64,000 nucleotides of DNA from Ifrita kowaldi (Eukaryota > Chordata > Aves > Passeriformes > Cinclosomatidae). Both the position numbers and the translations under genes were made by a program. This document shows positions 12,894-25,544 of the stretch, in pieces; positions within the stretch are counted from its first letter, which is position 1, and each line of letters starts with the position of its first letter. The notes under the pieces were generated by a model, which was not told where the DNA came from, searched no databases, and saw only the letters and a program-made list of their open reading frames with translations. The stretch lies in the NCBI GenBank assembly GCA_013398055.1, contig VZRS01007674.1, positions 250,653 to 314,652 of the forward strand, in the 5' to 3' direction.

Positions 12894-13600
12894 CTTTGGG
12901 CTAGACTGGGTTTACTTTTCCTGAAAATATCTGCTCCCAAAGTTTTACTGAGGCCTTGTCCTTGTTTACAAACTTTGCCAACACTGGCTGAGAGCTTTAA
13001 AAAAATAAGAAAAACAACAATAAAAAAAGAGAAAAAATAATCCAGGAATTGTTCTGGGTAAATTTAGATTAAGAGATGGTGGCTAAAAAGTCCTTTTGCC
13101 ACTACTGTTTGCCTTGTTCAAGCAATGATATATGTACAGAAAGGGCCAATTTAACAGATTTCCCTCCACTTAAGGTATTTGGTAGCCAACATATAGGAGA
13201 TCTGCTTCAACCACCTGCATGTGAATTATGGATTATGCAGGGTTTCAAAATGGGTTCACCAGCTTGGTTGAAAACAGCCTCCTCCTTCCATCTATGGGTG
13301 CACATTCTGGGTTTGATTATGAAATGACAGAGCTGCATGGGATCCAACGTCCTGCAGGACAAGCTTGTACGTTCCACAAGCAAGGGCAACTGAAAGCAGG
13401 AGCATTTTAAAAGAGAAAAGGGGCAGAAGTCAGCTCCTTGACTTTTATTGCACCTTCAGGTGATTTTGGAGGCTGACTAATGCTGCCATCAGGCTTCCTT
13501 GTTCCTCTATTTATCATCAAATACATTGGTAGGTACTGAAAACATAAGAAGTGACAGACTTTTTAAAGTGTGTCCAAATGCGTCAGTTTCTCAACCCTTT

Positions 13601-13745
13601 TGAAATATGAGAAATAAATAAAGGAGGGTTAGAGAATTAAAGAAAGAAAATGAGGAAAAAATAGAAAATGGCAGAAAAAATGAAGGATAAATTACAATGG
13701 AAGTGAAATAATATTAAAGATTGAAAAAATTAATGGCTGAGAAAG
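13601..13745 (+). repeat. Purine-rich low-complexity tract
   Basis: About 145 bases are dominated by A and G, with many GAAA, AGAAA and GGAAAA words and very few C. It is a degenerate (GAAA)-like tract rather than a clean microsatellite. It may be an old poly-purine or poly-A remnant. Confidence 0.6.
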
Positions 13746-14640
13746 GTCCATATCAGTATTTTATACATCCTTTGCGGTGAATGAAGGGATTCGTTGAGTA
13801 CTGCATCCTCCTCCAGGGTTACGTGCTAGTTAAGTATTATAATTTCTCTTGGCTTTCTCCTCCTTCACCTCACAAGAAAAAAGCAGTGAAATGCAGTTTT
13901 AGTGTCACTGTGAATAAAATATCTGCTTTTGTTCTTTTTTTCCTGTCCAAATTTTAGTGACGTGAGACCTCTATGCTATGAATGTCAGCCATGGGCAGCT
14001 GAGTCACAGGGAATAAAACGGAAGTACAGTTGACCTGCCATTGTTAGCGTGTCCTATCCCAGCTTTGCACAACTATTCCTCTCTAAGTCTGCTCACTTAA
14101 TGGTGTTGAAAATTATTCCCTTTCTGTAAACCACTTAAGCATTCACAGTAGAGAAAGCTGCACATAGACTAAAAGCTTACTAGCAGATCTTAAAAGGTAC
14201 CACACTTTCAACTTCTACTTACGTAAATTTCTATGAGGTTGTTCTGGTGAACACACTGGTGATGTTCCTCCAGCCTCATAGAATGTTGAACTGGCATCAT
14301 TCTACACCTAAATAATCATGAGAGGCTGGGATGTGATGCCAATATGTGTAATTTATGTGCAGCTGGCTGGGAGGAGTTGAGGAAGACCACAAGTAGGCAA
14401 TACAAACCCAAACGTTGCTTTTTCTTGCGTGCGGTTCATCATGTAAAATGTCTGTAAAAAATTGGGTAGGCAGAAAAACTGCCACCCTGAAAGAAACAGA
14501 GGATTATAGAGAAAGATGAGTCATGGTATTGCCAGGCAATATTATTTGGTTTGTATTTCCTTGCACTAACAAGTGGAGATTTGGTTCAAAACACAAAAGA
14601 TGCTGTGAGAGATTAGGGTGAAATGTTACGTAAGAAAACA

Positions 14641-14671
14641 ATTATTAGCATGGTATTTGCAAGCTAATAAT
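14641..14671. other. 9-bp stem with 13-base loop
   Basis: ATTATTAGC at 14641-14649 is the exact reverse complement of GCTAATAAT at 14663-14671. The DNA could extrude a small cruciform or the transcript fold a hairpin. No known RNA family was recognised. Confidence 0.6.
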
Positions 14672-16080
14672 CTTACTTTTGAGGTGCAACATTGCAGGTG
14701 CTTTGCAACAAAAGGGTGATGGATATATAAAAAAAATTGACTCAGTTTTTTTAGAACCTTTTGTTGTTGCTGTTCATTCTTCGTAAACCATTTAATTCCC
14801 TTCCACCTGCCTTTTCCTAAGACCTCATGGTGAAATGGTGTAAAATTAGCTGAAGCTTTGGAAGCTCCAGGAAACAGATGATGTGCTTTTGGGCTAGACT
14901 GTCAAAACACTTCCCCAGAAGATCAGATTTATTCTGTATTGGATATTCAAAAGGGAAATAGTAAATTATGTTGCTGTGTCCCTTGGCTAAGGAACAAACC
15001 AATTTGAATTGAATGCATTATGCTGCAACAAGGAATCCAGTATTTCTCTGGGGTGGGCTGTGGCTGAAGTCGTTCACTTTGTCCTAGATTCTGGAGTGAG
15101 TGTCCAGAGAGATGATTTCACGTAGCTCTATAATGAATGACATTTGGAAGAAGCTCCTTCAGGAATGCTAAAAATATCTTGCTCTATTTAGCCTTTTTTT
15201 TCCTGTTCTAAGCAGGTCAGATGGCTTGACAGGAAGAATTTTTTGAAATAATAACAAAAAAAAAGTGGGGGTGTGTATCCTTGCATCTATATTAGGGGTA
15301 TAGGAAATTACTGTCAAGAAAAATTCCTAGACTTTTTACTGTAATGGTATCTTCAGGACTTTATTTACAGTAGCTTTTGTCCTTTCCTCAAGTAGGCATC
15401 TTAAGGATTAAGGACAAGGTTTTTCTGTCTCATGTCTTTCCAGGCATCACTATCATTCATACTCGTTTGCAATGCAGTTTCCTTCCATATAGAGCAGCAG
15501 TGTGTGGATACACTGAACCATTGCATCAGTATCAGGAAAAGGGTGGGGGTCACGCTCTCTCTGACCTTACACCTCTCAACTGGCTGCTGTATGCAAGTGG
15601 CTGCTGTAACTACGTGCTCTGGTCAGGTTTCAGAGTTCATATGGAAAGAAAGAATTTATTCCTCCTTTGAAAGAGCAGATGGAGTGTGAATACTGACATA
15701 CAGGTCTCAGTGGACCCTCTTAGGCCCTGCACAAGAGGTCAGACTGTAAGTGAACATTGTCATAAAGTTCACTGCAAGTGACAGGTACCAGTGAGGGGGT
15801 ATGTTGGCATGAGGGAGTGGTAACCTGGTTTGAAGTAAGGATTACTAAGGGCATTATTGGAAAAATTTGGAGGCCTATGCATCTATCCTCTCAGAATGTG
15901 AAGTTATCTCCACTCTTTAATTTTGATTTTTTAAATTGAAATCTCTCAGTTGTTTCATATTTGCACTTTCTTTTTATGCATGTACTTCGAGAAATATGCA
16001 AACCAGTTTTCCTTTGATGAGAACCCTCAAGATAATTTTTATGAGACTCAGTTTCTTGATTTTTGTGCTGTGTCTGAAAA

Positions 16081-16245
16081 CAGATTCATAGGTTTTGAAG
16101 ACAAAGAGGGCTTTGGGATCACCTAATCAGATCTCTTATGTAAGATTTCCTTGAATTATTTCTGTCTGGAACTAGAGGAAGTCCTTCAAAAACAATAAAG
16201 GCAAAAATCTTCCAGTCTTGATTTTAAGTAGAGATTTCCTTTATT
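16081..16245 (-). mobile_element. Ancient CR1 LINE fragment, 3' region
   Basis: Reading along the plus strand, this stretch follows the order of words of the antisense 3' part of old amniote CR1 elements. There is a start like 'attcatag', then 'gggatcacctaatcagat', then 'ctggaactagag', then 'tccagtcttgattttaa' and 'gagattcc'. The same order occurs in CR1-derived repeats of turtles and crocodilians, as I recall them. The element would therefore lie on the minus strand, with its 3' end at the low-coordinate side. It is heavily mutated, has no coding capacity and may extend weakly to about 16370. The subfamily cannot be given. Confidence 0.65.
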
Positions 16246-19139
16246 AAAAATAAAAATAAGTTACTTTGATTTGTTGTATTTCAGAGAGTCGTTCAATCCA
16301 TAGCATTTTAAGGCAATTTGACTTGTTCTTATTTTCATATTTTTAAATTATAAACTTGCAAACAAATTTGATTAGTGAGAAATAGGGTTAGGAGAGCCAA
16401 TATTTGCTATGGCTGTGTAACCTTTCACTGTCTTGTGTTCTTCTCTCCTCCCCAGGTACTTCTACTTAGTCCAACTGAGCAAGGCACTACTGTGCCATGC
16501 TAATTCAGAAGGGTGCATGTGTTGACTGCCCACCGGTCAAGCGAACTTGCTGCTGCTGCTTTCTGCCTGCTTTTCCACAAGCAGAGAGCACTAAATGAAA
16601 TCTCTTAGCCACAGTTTTTTTACAAAACTTTGAGATTTCTATCCAGTGTCTAAACTTGAAAATGCCCAGCCAATGCCAAGCTGACTGGGGAGGGGAGCAG
16701 GCAGTAGGGGAACAACCCGGTTGGTGATGGTCATGGCTAAGCCCCATTCCCTTCTATGTCTAACTGACACCTGGGAAAATCTTGAGAGCTGGAAGAGTGA
16801 AAGACGTAATAGTTCTAATTATGGCTTTGAATTGACCCTACAGATTCAGATCTTCTCTGTTTCTGCTTCATGAGGGCTGTAAACTTTGCAGCTGGTGCCC
16901 ATTCATGGAGGGTGTAATCAGGATTGTCTTTGGGAAGTTTGAAGTTGGAATATGCAGTGTGCTCTCTCTAATCATTCTGTCCATACCTTTCTCTGCCAAG
17001 ACAGCATGATTTTTCTCTCCGGGCCTTTTCATGGCAACTGGAATATTCCATCTTCCAAATTTGTTTTCAAAAGCCAAATCTGTTGTGTCATTTAATTTAG
17101 TAAATCTAACATAAATCGAGAATTCAGTACCACATGGTCATGGTGGGCACAGAATTTCATAGACATTAAGATGTTCTATGACTTTCGGATTTGCTGAGAA
17201 CTATAATTTTAAGAGGCACCAGACATTAATGAGTATGGAAACTAAACTGCTGCTGTGTTGGTGAAGGAGAAATTATTCCTCCAGGTCATGGGTGAAGTGA
17301 TGAAGCAACGAATCGAAGGGAGTCAACAGCATACTGCCCACGAGCAATTACTTTTGGACTGTGGCTGTAATGATTTTCCATATGTTACTGAAAAGATCTT
17401 GCATCTTTATTATAGACAGAACCAGCAATAACAATGAGAATTCATCTCATTACTGAAGGTAGAGGCTATTTGGGCAGTTATCAACATCCATTTAATTCCT
17501 CTGCTGGAGATTTAAACTGGCACAGGCAACTATTGCCGAGGTCATAAGAGCTGCATTTCCCTTGTCCTAAGATGGCCAGCTGGTCTGTTGTGCTGCATGT
17601 GTACATGCTATTTTTACAGCACGGTCTATCGTTGCCAGTGGTGATGATCCAGAGCACTCCTGCCTGGTGGCAACAGGCTTTAGGAATGTAAGCTATTTCA
17701 TGACTCTTTGCCTTTTCACACACAGAAATAAAAGTAATAATAGCCTTGGCTGCCTTGTATAAGGGACCATTAAAATAATCACATAGAGAACATTGAACTC
17801 ACATGTTGGAAGCCTGATTATGAATGGAAACTTGATTAAAAAATAGTTGCTGTCATGTCCAAAATAGCAGAAGGCAAATTAATGTTTCTGTCTCTGGTGT
17901 TTGATGTGACAGCATGTTTAAAGGTCTACCATTTAATCCACTGACAGGGAGGACAGCCACACTAACAAGAAATAAGTACTGCCATCCTCCTTCTGGCACT
18001 GACTTTAAATTCAGTTGTGGATTTGTCCCACGGCTTGAAAGGGAATGTGCTTGCATTGACTGTCTGTGAAAATGGCATTCTGGATTGGGTCCTATGTACA
18101 TGCTGTATGAGTAATAAGATATGTGGAAGGATACATTATGTTCTGAAGCATATATGCAAACTTACCTCACTTTGCAGAAATCCAACATACATTAACATAG
18201 GGAGGAATTGTTTATACGTTATACATTTTGGATTTCAGCTTTTTAAAAAATTCAAGTAATTTATGAACTTGCTGTCTTGGTATGAGGTCAGATTAATGAG
18301 AATCACAAAGACTATAGAAAGATTGACTTTTTTCAGTCTAGGATCTAACTACGTTGACTGAAGATAGGTCTGTAATGCTTCAGCATGGCCCACTGGTTGC
18401 AACTTGCAGCATGCATAGCTCTTCACTGGCACATGGAAAGAAACTGTCTGAATATGCTTGCACCTCTGTTCTCATCAGTCTTAGGTCAGTGACTGCCAGC
18501 ATGCAGATGGTGATGAGCACCACAAGATGCTTCTACTTTTATCTTGCCTGGTTCTTGAAAAAATTAATACCTTTATACAGCTTAAGCAGCTCTGTATTTC
18601 TCTCTGAAATCTGTAACTAGCTACTTCATGAGAAATTCAGTCTCAGAAGTTTAGGCTTGACTTTCATGTTATTAAAATACTGGTGTAGTTTAGGAAACTT
18701 TTCTTTTTCAGCACTAACCATAATGTTGTCTCTTTCCTGTGCTGGCAGAGGCATTTGGGTTGTTCGGTTTTCAGATTCTGTTTGCCACACACAAGTGTGA
18801 TGCACACAGTTAGTTCTAAGCAGTATGAAGGTGTGAATGAGCAGCCGAGAGCAGAGATGGCTAAAGCTTACTTGTGCAGTATTGTTGCTGAAAATGTAAC
18901 CACAAGACCAAGTTCATACTGCTTCTGATAACAAGTCCAGTTTCAGAGTCTCTGGTTTCTCCTTGGACGGTGACTGTGGGAGGAAAGGCTAAAAACCGAT
19001 AAAAGACATTACATAACTTAAAATGCTTTATGTCTTGAGTTTGCTGGAGTTATGACTCTGGTTTATATGACACCCTCATAATGAAGTGAGGGAAACAGAA
19101 GATGGGATTCTTGTAGGCAGTGACAAACTGATTGGAAGG
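16246..19139. other. Non-coding stretch between CR1 fragments
   Basis: Contains a (TGC)4 repeat at 16548-16559 and AT-rich DNA at 16250-16390 that may be the worn end of the CR1 copy. Open frames of 60-88 codons at 16.5-18.6 kb show no family resemblance. Nothing else was recognised. Confidence 0.5.
16548..16559. repeat. (TGC)4 trinucleotide repeat
   Basis: Four exact TGC units. It is short, so it is likely stable. Confidence 0.75.
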
Positions 19140-20055
19140 AGAATGTTATCAATGATCCTTTGTTACAATAGTGTTCCCCTGAGCAGGGCTCTGAGGAGGT
19201 ATCTCTGGACCTTGGTTTTGTTGAAAATTTACACCGTCTGGATGATGACACATTTTAAGTTTGTTGATAACACCCAAAGTGAGGAATGTATAAAACTTGA
19301 AGAGAAATTGAAGAAATATTCTGAAGAAATGGGATGCTTTTCAGTAGGAGTAAGCGCAGAGTAGGATGATGTGAATAGGCAGCAGTACAGATGCAGGACA
19401 GAGAATAGTGAAAGTAGTTGTTTAATAGAAAAGGGTTTGGTACAGTCATGGCTAAGCAGCTGCACAGGCATCAACAGTGTTTTGTGATTTCAAGAAGGAA
19501 AAAGGCAGGTGCTTTGAAAGGTTCTAAAAGGTCACAGCTTTTCAAGCTGCATAAAAAGAACCTTCTGATCTCATATTACCCTCCCGGGTTTAAGTTTTTG
19601 TTGCAGGTATAATCAGTTGAGTAGAAGAACTAAAATAGACGTTTAAGGGATTGAAGAAACATCTGCATGGAATATTGAAATCAGATTTTCTTAACCTACA
19701 TGAGAAAGGAAATAATAGATTTGAAGTATGTACCAAGCAGCTGCAAAGAGGAAGGGGTCAATCTGGTAACCATGGCCCTGGCAGGTAGGAAAGGAAGTTA
19801 ATGGCCATAAACTAGCATAAGCAAGGCTTAGGTAAGTTTTTGTACTGGTAAAGACAGACAGATGGCAAAGAACCGGTAAAAATTGTCTGGGGAAGCTGTA
19901 AAGGACCTCCAGTAGTAGAAATGCTAGTAGGTTAGACAACCATCAGGCAGGAAACACGTAGGTAGAATTCATCTTGCCTGGGGGCAACAGCAAGTTGGTG
20001 GAATAATCTCAACGACCTTTCAAAGGCTTTTGCAGGCTGATTTTTCTACTCGTCT
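19140..20055 (+). mobile_element. Degenerate CR1 LINE, ORF2 3' end and tail
   Basis: CR1 ORF2 encodes endonuclease and reverse transcriptase; only a broken 3' part remains. Around 19230-19275 the translation gives a worn match to the RT segment 'DLDDGT..KFADDT' (here LDDDT and, after a gap, KFVDNT). At 19860-19945 fragments such as CLGKL and RLDNHQAG match the C-terminal 'RLP.EVVESPS...RLD.H..G' region. The stretch 19980-20055 matches the CR1 3' tail pattern 'cttgcctgggggca...atgacctttcaaagg...tgcaggctgatttttct'. Together these are in the right order on the plus strand and span most of the expected distance. Stops and frameshifts break every frame. The 3' tail form with 'ctgatttttcta' resembles old CR1 families shared by amniotes rather than the young chicken CR1-F or CR1-B types. 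The 5' boundary is uncertain. Confidence 0.8.
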
Positions 20056-22251
20056 ACAGCCAGTTGCCTGTCCTTTTTGAGCAGAAGTGTAACATGGCCA
20101 AACTCTAGAAAAAGTACTTCTTCGTATGCACTTTGCTCTAGACACAATCTATTACTCTTTGCAATTTACAGCTGATGCCTCCCAGGTATATTGACTCACT
20201 GTCCATGTCCAGGAGCTGGGCCACTGGCACCATGTTTTCATGGGAGAAAATCAATGACTTTACATACTGGGAGAGATGAATGAAGTGTTAATATGATACT
20301 TTATTTCAAGGCCAAATGGACAAAAAATTAGTTTGTTACTTAAATTTCTAACAAAAATATAATTTGGCTTTAAGAGCCAGCTTGAGAAAAATACCTGTAT
20401 CCATAAATACCTCTTTGCTTTGTCATTTACGTGTTGCCTCTTTATAAAGCTAATAAGATGTCAAGCCAACTGTAATCCTGTTTAAATTTGGGATTAAAGG
20501 GGTTAAATAGACTGAGAATTGTCATAAATATTTGATTTCTGACCTGGGCCAAACAAATTTAATTTATAGGATTGTCAGACCACTGTTCTTTCATTGTATA
20601 TACATTAAGTCTTTGCTAAGCATGTATTGGTGGGAGCTATCTTTGATTACCTCTGTGTGGAGACCTGATGCTGATTTGAATAAAAATAGGATGCAAAATG
20701 ACATGCAGCATGTTCATGTTGAACCCGGAGTTCTATTGATGCCAAGGCTGGTGTTCTCTGTAGTGCTGTTTCTAGGAAAATGTGGGGGATGATGGAATGG
20801 CTAGACATGGTAAAATTCAGTGTGTAGGTCTTGGTTCTGCCTTGAAATGAAGAGGCACAAAATATCAAGACAGAAAGATTTGGGGATGGACTGAAAATAA
20901 AGCACTTGAATCTTTCACAAATCAAACTATGTCTTTTGAGCTTCTTCCGTATTCCCCACATTTTCCACCTATGCAGAGCAAAGTTGCCTAGTTATAGTGC
21001 CTGCAGCAAAATTCTGTCACTTTTTTCTGCAAAATCTTGTATTCAGGATAAAGGTAGAGTTGCTATACCAAACCACATGTTTGGCTCCCTGTGGCATTCC
21101 TGCTCATGAAGGCATCAAGTGCTGGAAGGAAAAGGATTTGTACTTAAACCTGGTGTTTGTGGTGGTGCATGTGCTGTGAGAGACAGTTTTCTGGAACAGA
21201 GTTGCTCCTTCATGGACTCTCACATAGTGTTTTTGGGGACACTGACCTTCTCATTTCTTGGTCTCTTTTAAATATGTGCAGATTTAGAGGAAGAATGAAG
21301 GATATTCTACTCTTTTCAGATACGCTGTCTTTTCTTCCTGGTGTCTGAGGTCCTTACATTTAAGATGAAAGACAAAATTGCACAGGCTCATTAAATAGCT
21401 TAGTATGTGTACCCTGAGCATGCAAGACATTTATCACTGGTCCCCCCAGCCTCACACTAGAAACCACAGGGTCTTTTCCAGAATAAAGGTAGATTTGTGG
21501 AAAACTAATGCTCATTTCTCTTGTGCCTGCCTAATAATCACAGGGTATTTTCTAAGGCAATGCCAACATTTAGCTAGTTTAATGAGCTTGAATGAGCAAA
21601 CAAATCCATCTTTTTGAGCTGGCAAAATAGGACTACATAGGAAATTGTTTGTGCTGATGCTGTTGAAATAGCAATGATGCCTGATATAGCTGGTGCAAGG
21701 GTCTGAAGATGTTACATGAGAAAGCTGCTATCACTAGACCTCAAAAGAAAATGATCGTTACCATGCTGACTTTGTGACGTGTGTCAGTTCTTGCAAAGAC
21801 AGCTGCAGGAAACTGTGGTGAGGCTTTCCTCATCTCTTCAGATAGTCTCCTGACCCCCAAGTTGGAGTCTGTTTGCTCCTGTCTCTTCCAAGTTGGTGAA
21901 AAGAAATTTTCTTAGCAGGGAACTACGGTTTCGAGTACACAGTGTTGGTGTAGGAAGTGCTAGAGAACAGGCGGTGTGCTCAGTGCAGTCTGAAGCCACG
22001 TGCTCTCTCCTGCCTTGCACTGAGCCAAAGCACATGGTGTATGATACTTGTACTGGGGATGAGAAATGATACTTGCAAGCAGCCGTAAAGTAGCACTGCA
22101 GCTTCATCCACACCAAAGCCATTAGAGCTGATGACTCTCTGCCAGAGGACAGCAATGGTCAGATGAGTGTGTCAAAGGACTGTGTCCTTAGCCATCATAA
22201 GTGATTGAGAAGCTCTAAACAGAAAAACAATCAGGTCTTGTAATGCAACTT

Positions 22252-22267
22252 TTTCTTTCTTTCTTTC
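22252..22267. repeat. (TTTC)4 microsatellite
   Basis: Four exact TTTC units are followed by imperfect TTC, preceded by a short T run. Confidence 0.85.
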
Positions 22268-23224
22268 TTCTTGAATAGAGATCAGAAAATTTGCCACTGA
22301 ACATGATTTCCATGGATAACAGTAAGAGGCTCTGCCTCAGGGGTGACCCACTTGTCTGGCCCTGTGAACAGTGTATTTTTATATGATGAAAGACACAAGA
22401 CCAGTACCATCATTAGGGAACCAGCAGCATTTGAAAAGTGGGAGACAGCAGGGCCCAAAGCTGCTGCAGAGTGTGCTCAGGTGTTCTGGAGTCATAGCAT
22501 GGCTGGGGAGTGGTGGATCTGGGACTCCTAAAGCCAGGTTCTGAGGTGGTACTGCAGCTTCTGCCTCAGGAAGGTGTTGGCTCTACACAGAGCCCCTGCT
22601 TGGAAACTACAGGCTGTGGCTGCCTGTGCCATGATTTGCTGAAGTCTTAGTGAGCAGTCTTTCCAACTAAATTTTATCCATGGATCTCTCCAACAGTTCT
22701 GTTCTTCCTCTGCTTACAGCCTTCATCATGTAGGAAATCTTATTTTTTCTTCTCACTCATGTGGATGAAGCCTCTGTGGGCGAGAATTGCGAACTTGTCT
22801 TCAAGCAGAGAAGTGTTTTTTAATGGAGTTATTTAGATGGTCCTGCAATGAATGGAAGATCTTACGGCTGTTGAGCCTGGGTAGGGGTTTGCAAATCTGC
22901 TCTTCAGAGGTCTGTGATCCAGTTCATTTCCATCTTCAGTACTAGAGCAGTTACCAAGAGGGTTTGAAATTCAGAGGGAAGTCCCCTGTGGTTCTTATGC
23001 TGTTGTCATACTCTAATATCAGCCTTTATTGTCTTCCTCTGAATTTTGCTTACTAGATGGACTGTATGATTAGCTCTCTGTGGGCATATTATATTTCATA
23101 ATGAAAGACACAAATGGGGTGTTATTATTCATTAGTCTAGCAATAACAAATAGAGCTGAGAAAGGTTTTAAATGCACAGTGCAACATGTTTTCTGATTTA
23201 AAGATCTGTGTCATTCTGAACCTT

Positions 23225-23310
23225 TTGGCAGATGCAGCAGAAACCAATGCAAGTTTGTGTACCCTGCTGTGAAATGGGGACATAAACTGGGAACATATTT
23301 CTAAAGACAC
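23225..23310 (+). mobile_element. Possible MIR SINE relic
   Basis: The words around 'cctgctgtgaaatggggacataaac' resemble the MIR 3' half, where 'cctcatctgtaaaatggggataataa' is usual. The upstream part is too eroded to align by eye. It is listed only as a possibility. Confidence 0.25.
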
Positions 23311-23605
23311 CCATATAGCAGTACATAGCTGATATGTACATCTAATACTGAACTGGAAAAGAGAAAAATAGTTTTGTCACTTGTTTAGTAGGTACTTGAT
23401 GCAAAGCACTCTTGAAATCTAAATGGAGATCAGATTTTGAGATGTACCTGGCCATATTGCAAATAGCTTACGCAAATTGTGGTTTGTAAAAGATGTTACC
23501 AAGCTGCAGATTAGAGTTAGGGAGGTTTTTTTTCTTCTGTACTTGGCTTTTCCGGCAAATTGAGGAACTGGACTTCTATCTAAAGCCTCATTAATAAAGC
23601 ATGGT

Positions 23606-23634
23606 TATATTATTATTATTTTATTTTATTATTT
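23606..23634. repeat. (ATT)n / (ATTTT)n low-complexity repeat
   Basis: About 28 bases of TAT/ATT units pass into ATTTT units. Confidence 0.8.
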
Positions 23635-24650
23635 AGTTTTCTTTAGATGCCAACAGTCAGGGACAACTAATAACTATTTGAAAACAACCAAATTCAAGTC
23701 AAGGATGCATTTTAAACTCCCACTGTGAGTCCTGGAAGTTCAGTGGGACAAAATTAAAAGCATCTCCTTGCATACAGGCTATCCTTTTTGCTTTTGACCT
23801 CAGCTCCATGAAAAGCAAAGAATTAGGGATATTTTCTGTGAAAAGGAAACCTTTTCTCAAGACTTTGTGAGAATTCTAGTTGATCAAAGTGAAGATGAAT
23901 ATTCCTATGGCACCATTCCTGCTAAATTTAATGCGTTTGGGTAGTCCATTGATCTCCATGGGACTATTCCTGTGCTGAAGTTTTGGTCCAGTACTTATTA
24001 GTTTGTTCATCTGAAAAGCTGTTATAATTATTACTGGAGATTCAGAAGGGCAGAGGCAGCATCTGAAGCCAAGAAATTTGCCAACATAAGTTTTTAACAC
24101 GTCTTTCTAGAATAAATGTAGAAGACTGGAGCACCTGTGACTGTGCATGTGCAATGGTGAGGAATGCTTTTCAAGCTTTTATTGCTAGTAATAACCACGA
24201 GTGGCTGTTGCTGTGGTTTGACACAGGAAACAGTACTAGAGCCATCCCTGATATCAATGTACTATAGAGCAGTACAGCTTCATTGCACCAGTGTTACAAC
24301 TTGCACCCTGGAATTTGGCAAGCTGGAGCAGTTCTGAGGCTGCACGGTTCAGACTGTATGTTCAGAGCATGCAAAAAGATGTTTGAGTATGTATAATGAT
24401 AATTCTATGCAATCTGTCATCTAGGCTTTTTTATTTCTCAAAAGGAGAGTGCAAGGAATAAATCCTTCTCTTGCTGGTAGTAATTATCTCCAAATTTGGA
24501 GAAGCATAAAGAAAAGCCTGAGCAAGATTTTCACTTTATTTAAACGTAAGTTACTTTTCTCTGCACTGCTGGTTGTTTATCTAAAATGATACCACTTACT
24601 GAATTCTTGTGGCTGAAAATAAAGCTGAAAAACTTGTTGATAAGTGATTT

Positions 24651-24676
24651 TTTACATGTATGCATGCGCATGTAAA
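24651..24676. other. 8-bp inverted repeat, 10-base loop
   Basis: TTTACATG and CATGTAAA pair exactly around a loop that itself holds the palindrome TGCATGC-like core. Small and of uncertain meaning. Confidence 0.55.
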
Positions 24677-25506
24677 CATAAAGACACCATTGAGACAAAT
24701 TTTGTGCAGCCAGTTCTGCAAATAATAATGAAGACTTCATTTCTTATTTTGTCATAGTTACCAGACTAGTCTGTTAGATTTGTCAGGTCTCTGTTTACAG
24801 ATGAACCCTTTGTTGTGACATCTAGATTTATAGTTCTGATCCTTCCACTTTCAAATGTTGCCCAAAGGCAGACTAAATACTAAGAAACTGCACAGCTGCT
24901 TAAATTCAAATATTTTGCTGGAGTGGAAGCCAACTTTTCCTGTCCTCTTCTGGAAAGATCCTGATATGTGACAACGATGGCACTCAGCCACTGTCATGTT
25001 GGGAAAAGTGTGCCATGCTGTGGTGTATGTTGTTAACATTACAGCATTAAAATAATTTTGGTAAGTCTCTGCCACCTTCGTAATTACTTCTCTATGAAGG
25101 TGTTGATTTGCTGGGTCTCTCTCAGCTTCTTGTCTTACAGCTGGAGGTGTAATATAACCCTCTGCCATGGGGTGTGGTGGCAGCTACCCCACTGCTCCAG
25201 TCAAACACGGGCTGCATTTGCTCTTACATAACACAAAGTATGGTAATGCGGGTTTTGTGCACCTCTCTCAAATCTCAACTCTGCAGCAGAAACTGAAAAC
25301 AAGTTCTGAGTCTGATTTCTTCCTCCTAATACGTGTACACTGACAGGAAAATTAGGAGTAGGAGAGCTTTTTGTCATATTGAGAGGAGAACTAGGAGTAT
25401 TGGCGACCAAAAGAGAAGGAGCTTGGGGATACATTTCCCTCCTGTGCTTCTGGCAAACATGACAAATGCTGTGCTCCTGCAGAAATGTGCTTAGCTTTTT
25501 ATATGC

Positions 25507-25544
25507 TTTTCATATGTATAACCTGTGGCTTACACATATGAAAA
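25507..25544. other. 11-bp perfect inverted repeat
   Basis: TTTTCATATGT at 25507-25517 and ACATATGAAAA at 25534-25544 are exact reverse complements with a 16-base spacer. Each arm contains the E-box CATATG. The structure could form a cruciform or an RNA hairpin. No transposon terminal repeat of this sequence was recognised, and no target duplication flanks it. Confidence 0.7.

Larger units (their letters stand above)
12900..16080. other. Non-coding stretch with purine-rich tract
   Basis: No supported gene. Contents are an A-rich patch at 12999-13040, a strongly purine-biased stretch at 13601-13745, a 9-bp stem with 13-base loop at 14641-14671, and scattered short A or T runs. The longest open frames (83-97 codons, near 13.1 and 15.4 kb) overlap other frames and match nothing known. 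Confidence 0.5.
20056..25500. other. Non-coding stretch, few features
   Basis: No supported gene. Simple repeats are a (TTTC)4 run at 22252-22267 and an ATT-rich run at 23606-23634. A possible MIR relic lies at about 23225-23310 and a small hairpin at 24651-24676. Minus-strand open frames of 104-105 codons at 20.6, 21.8 and 24.9 kb match nothing I know. Confidence 0.5.
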
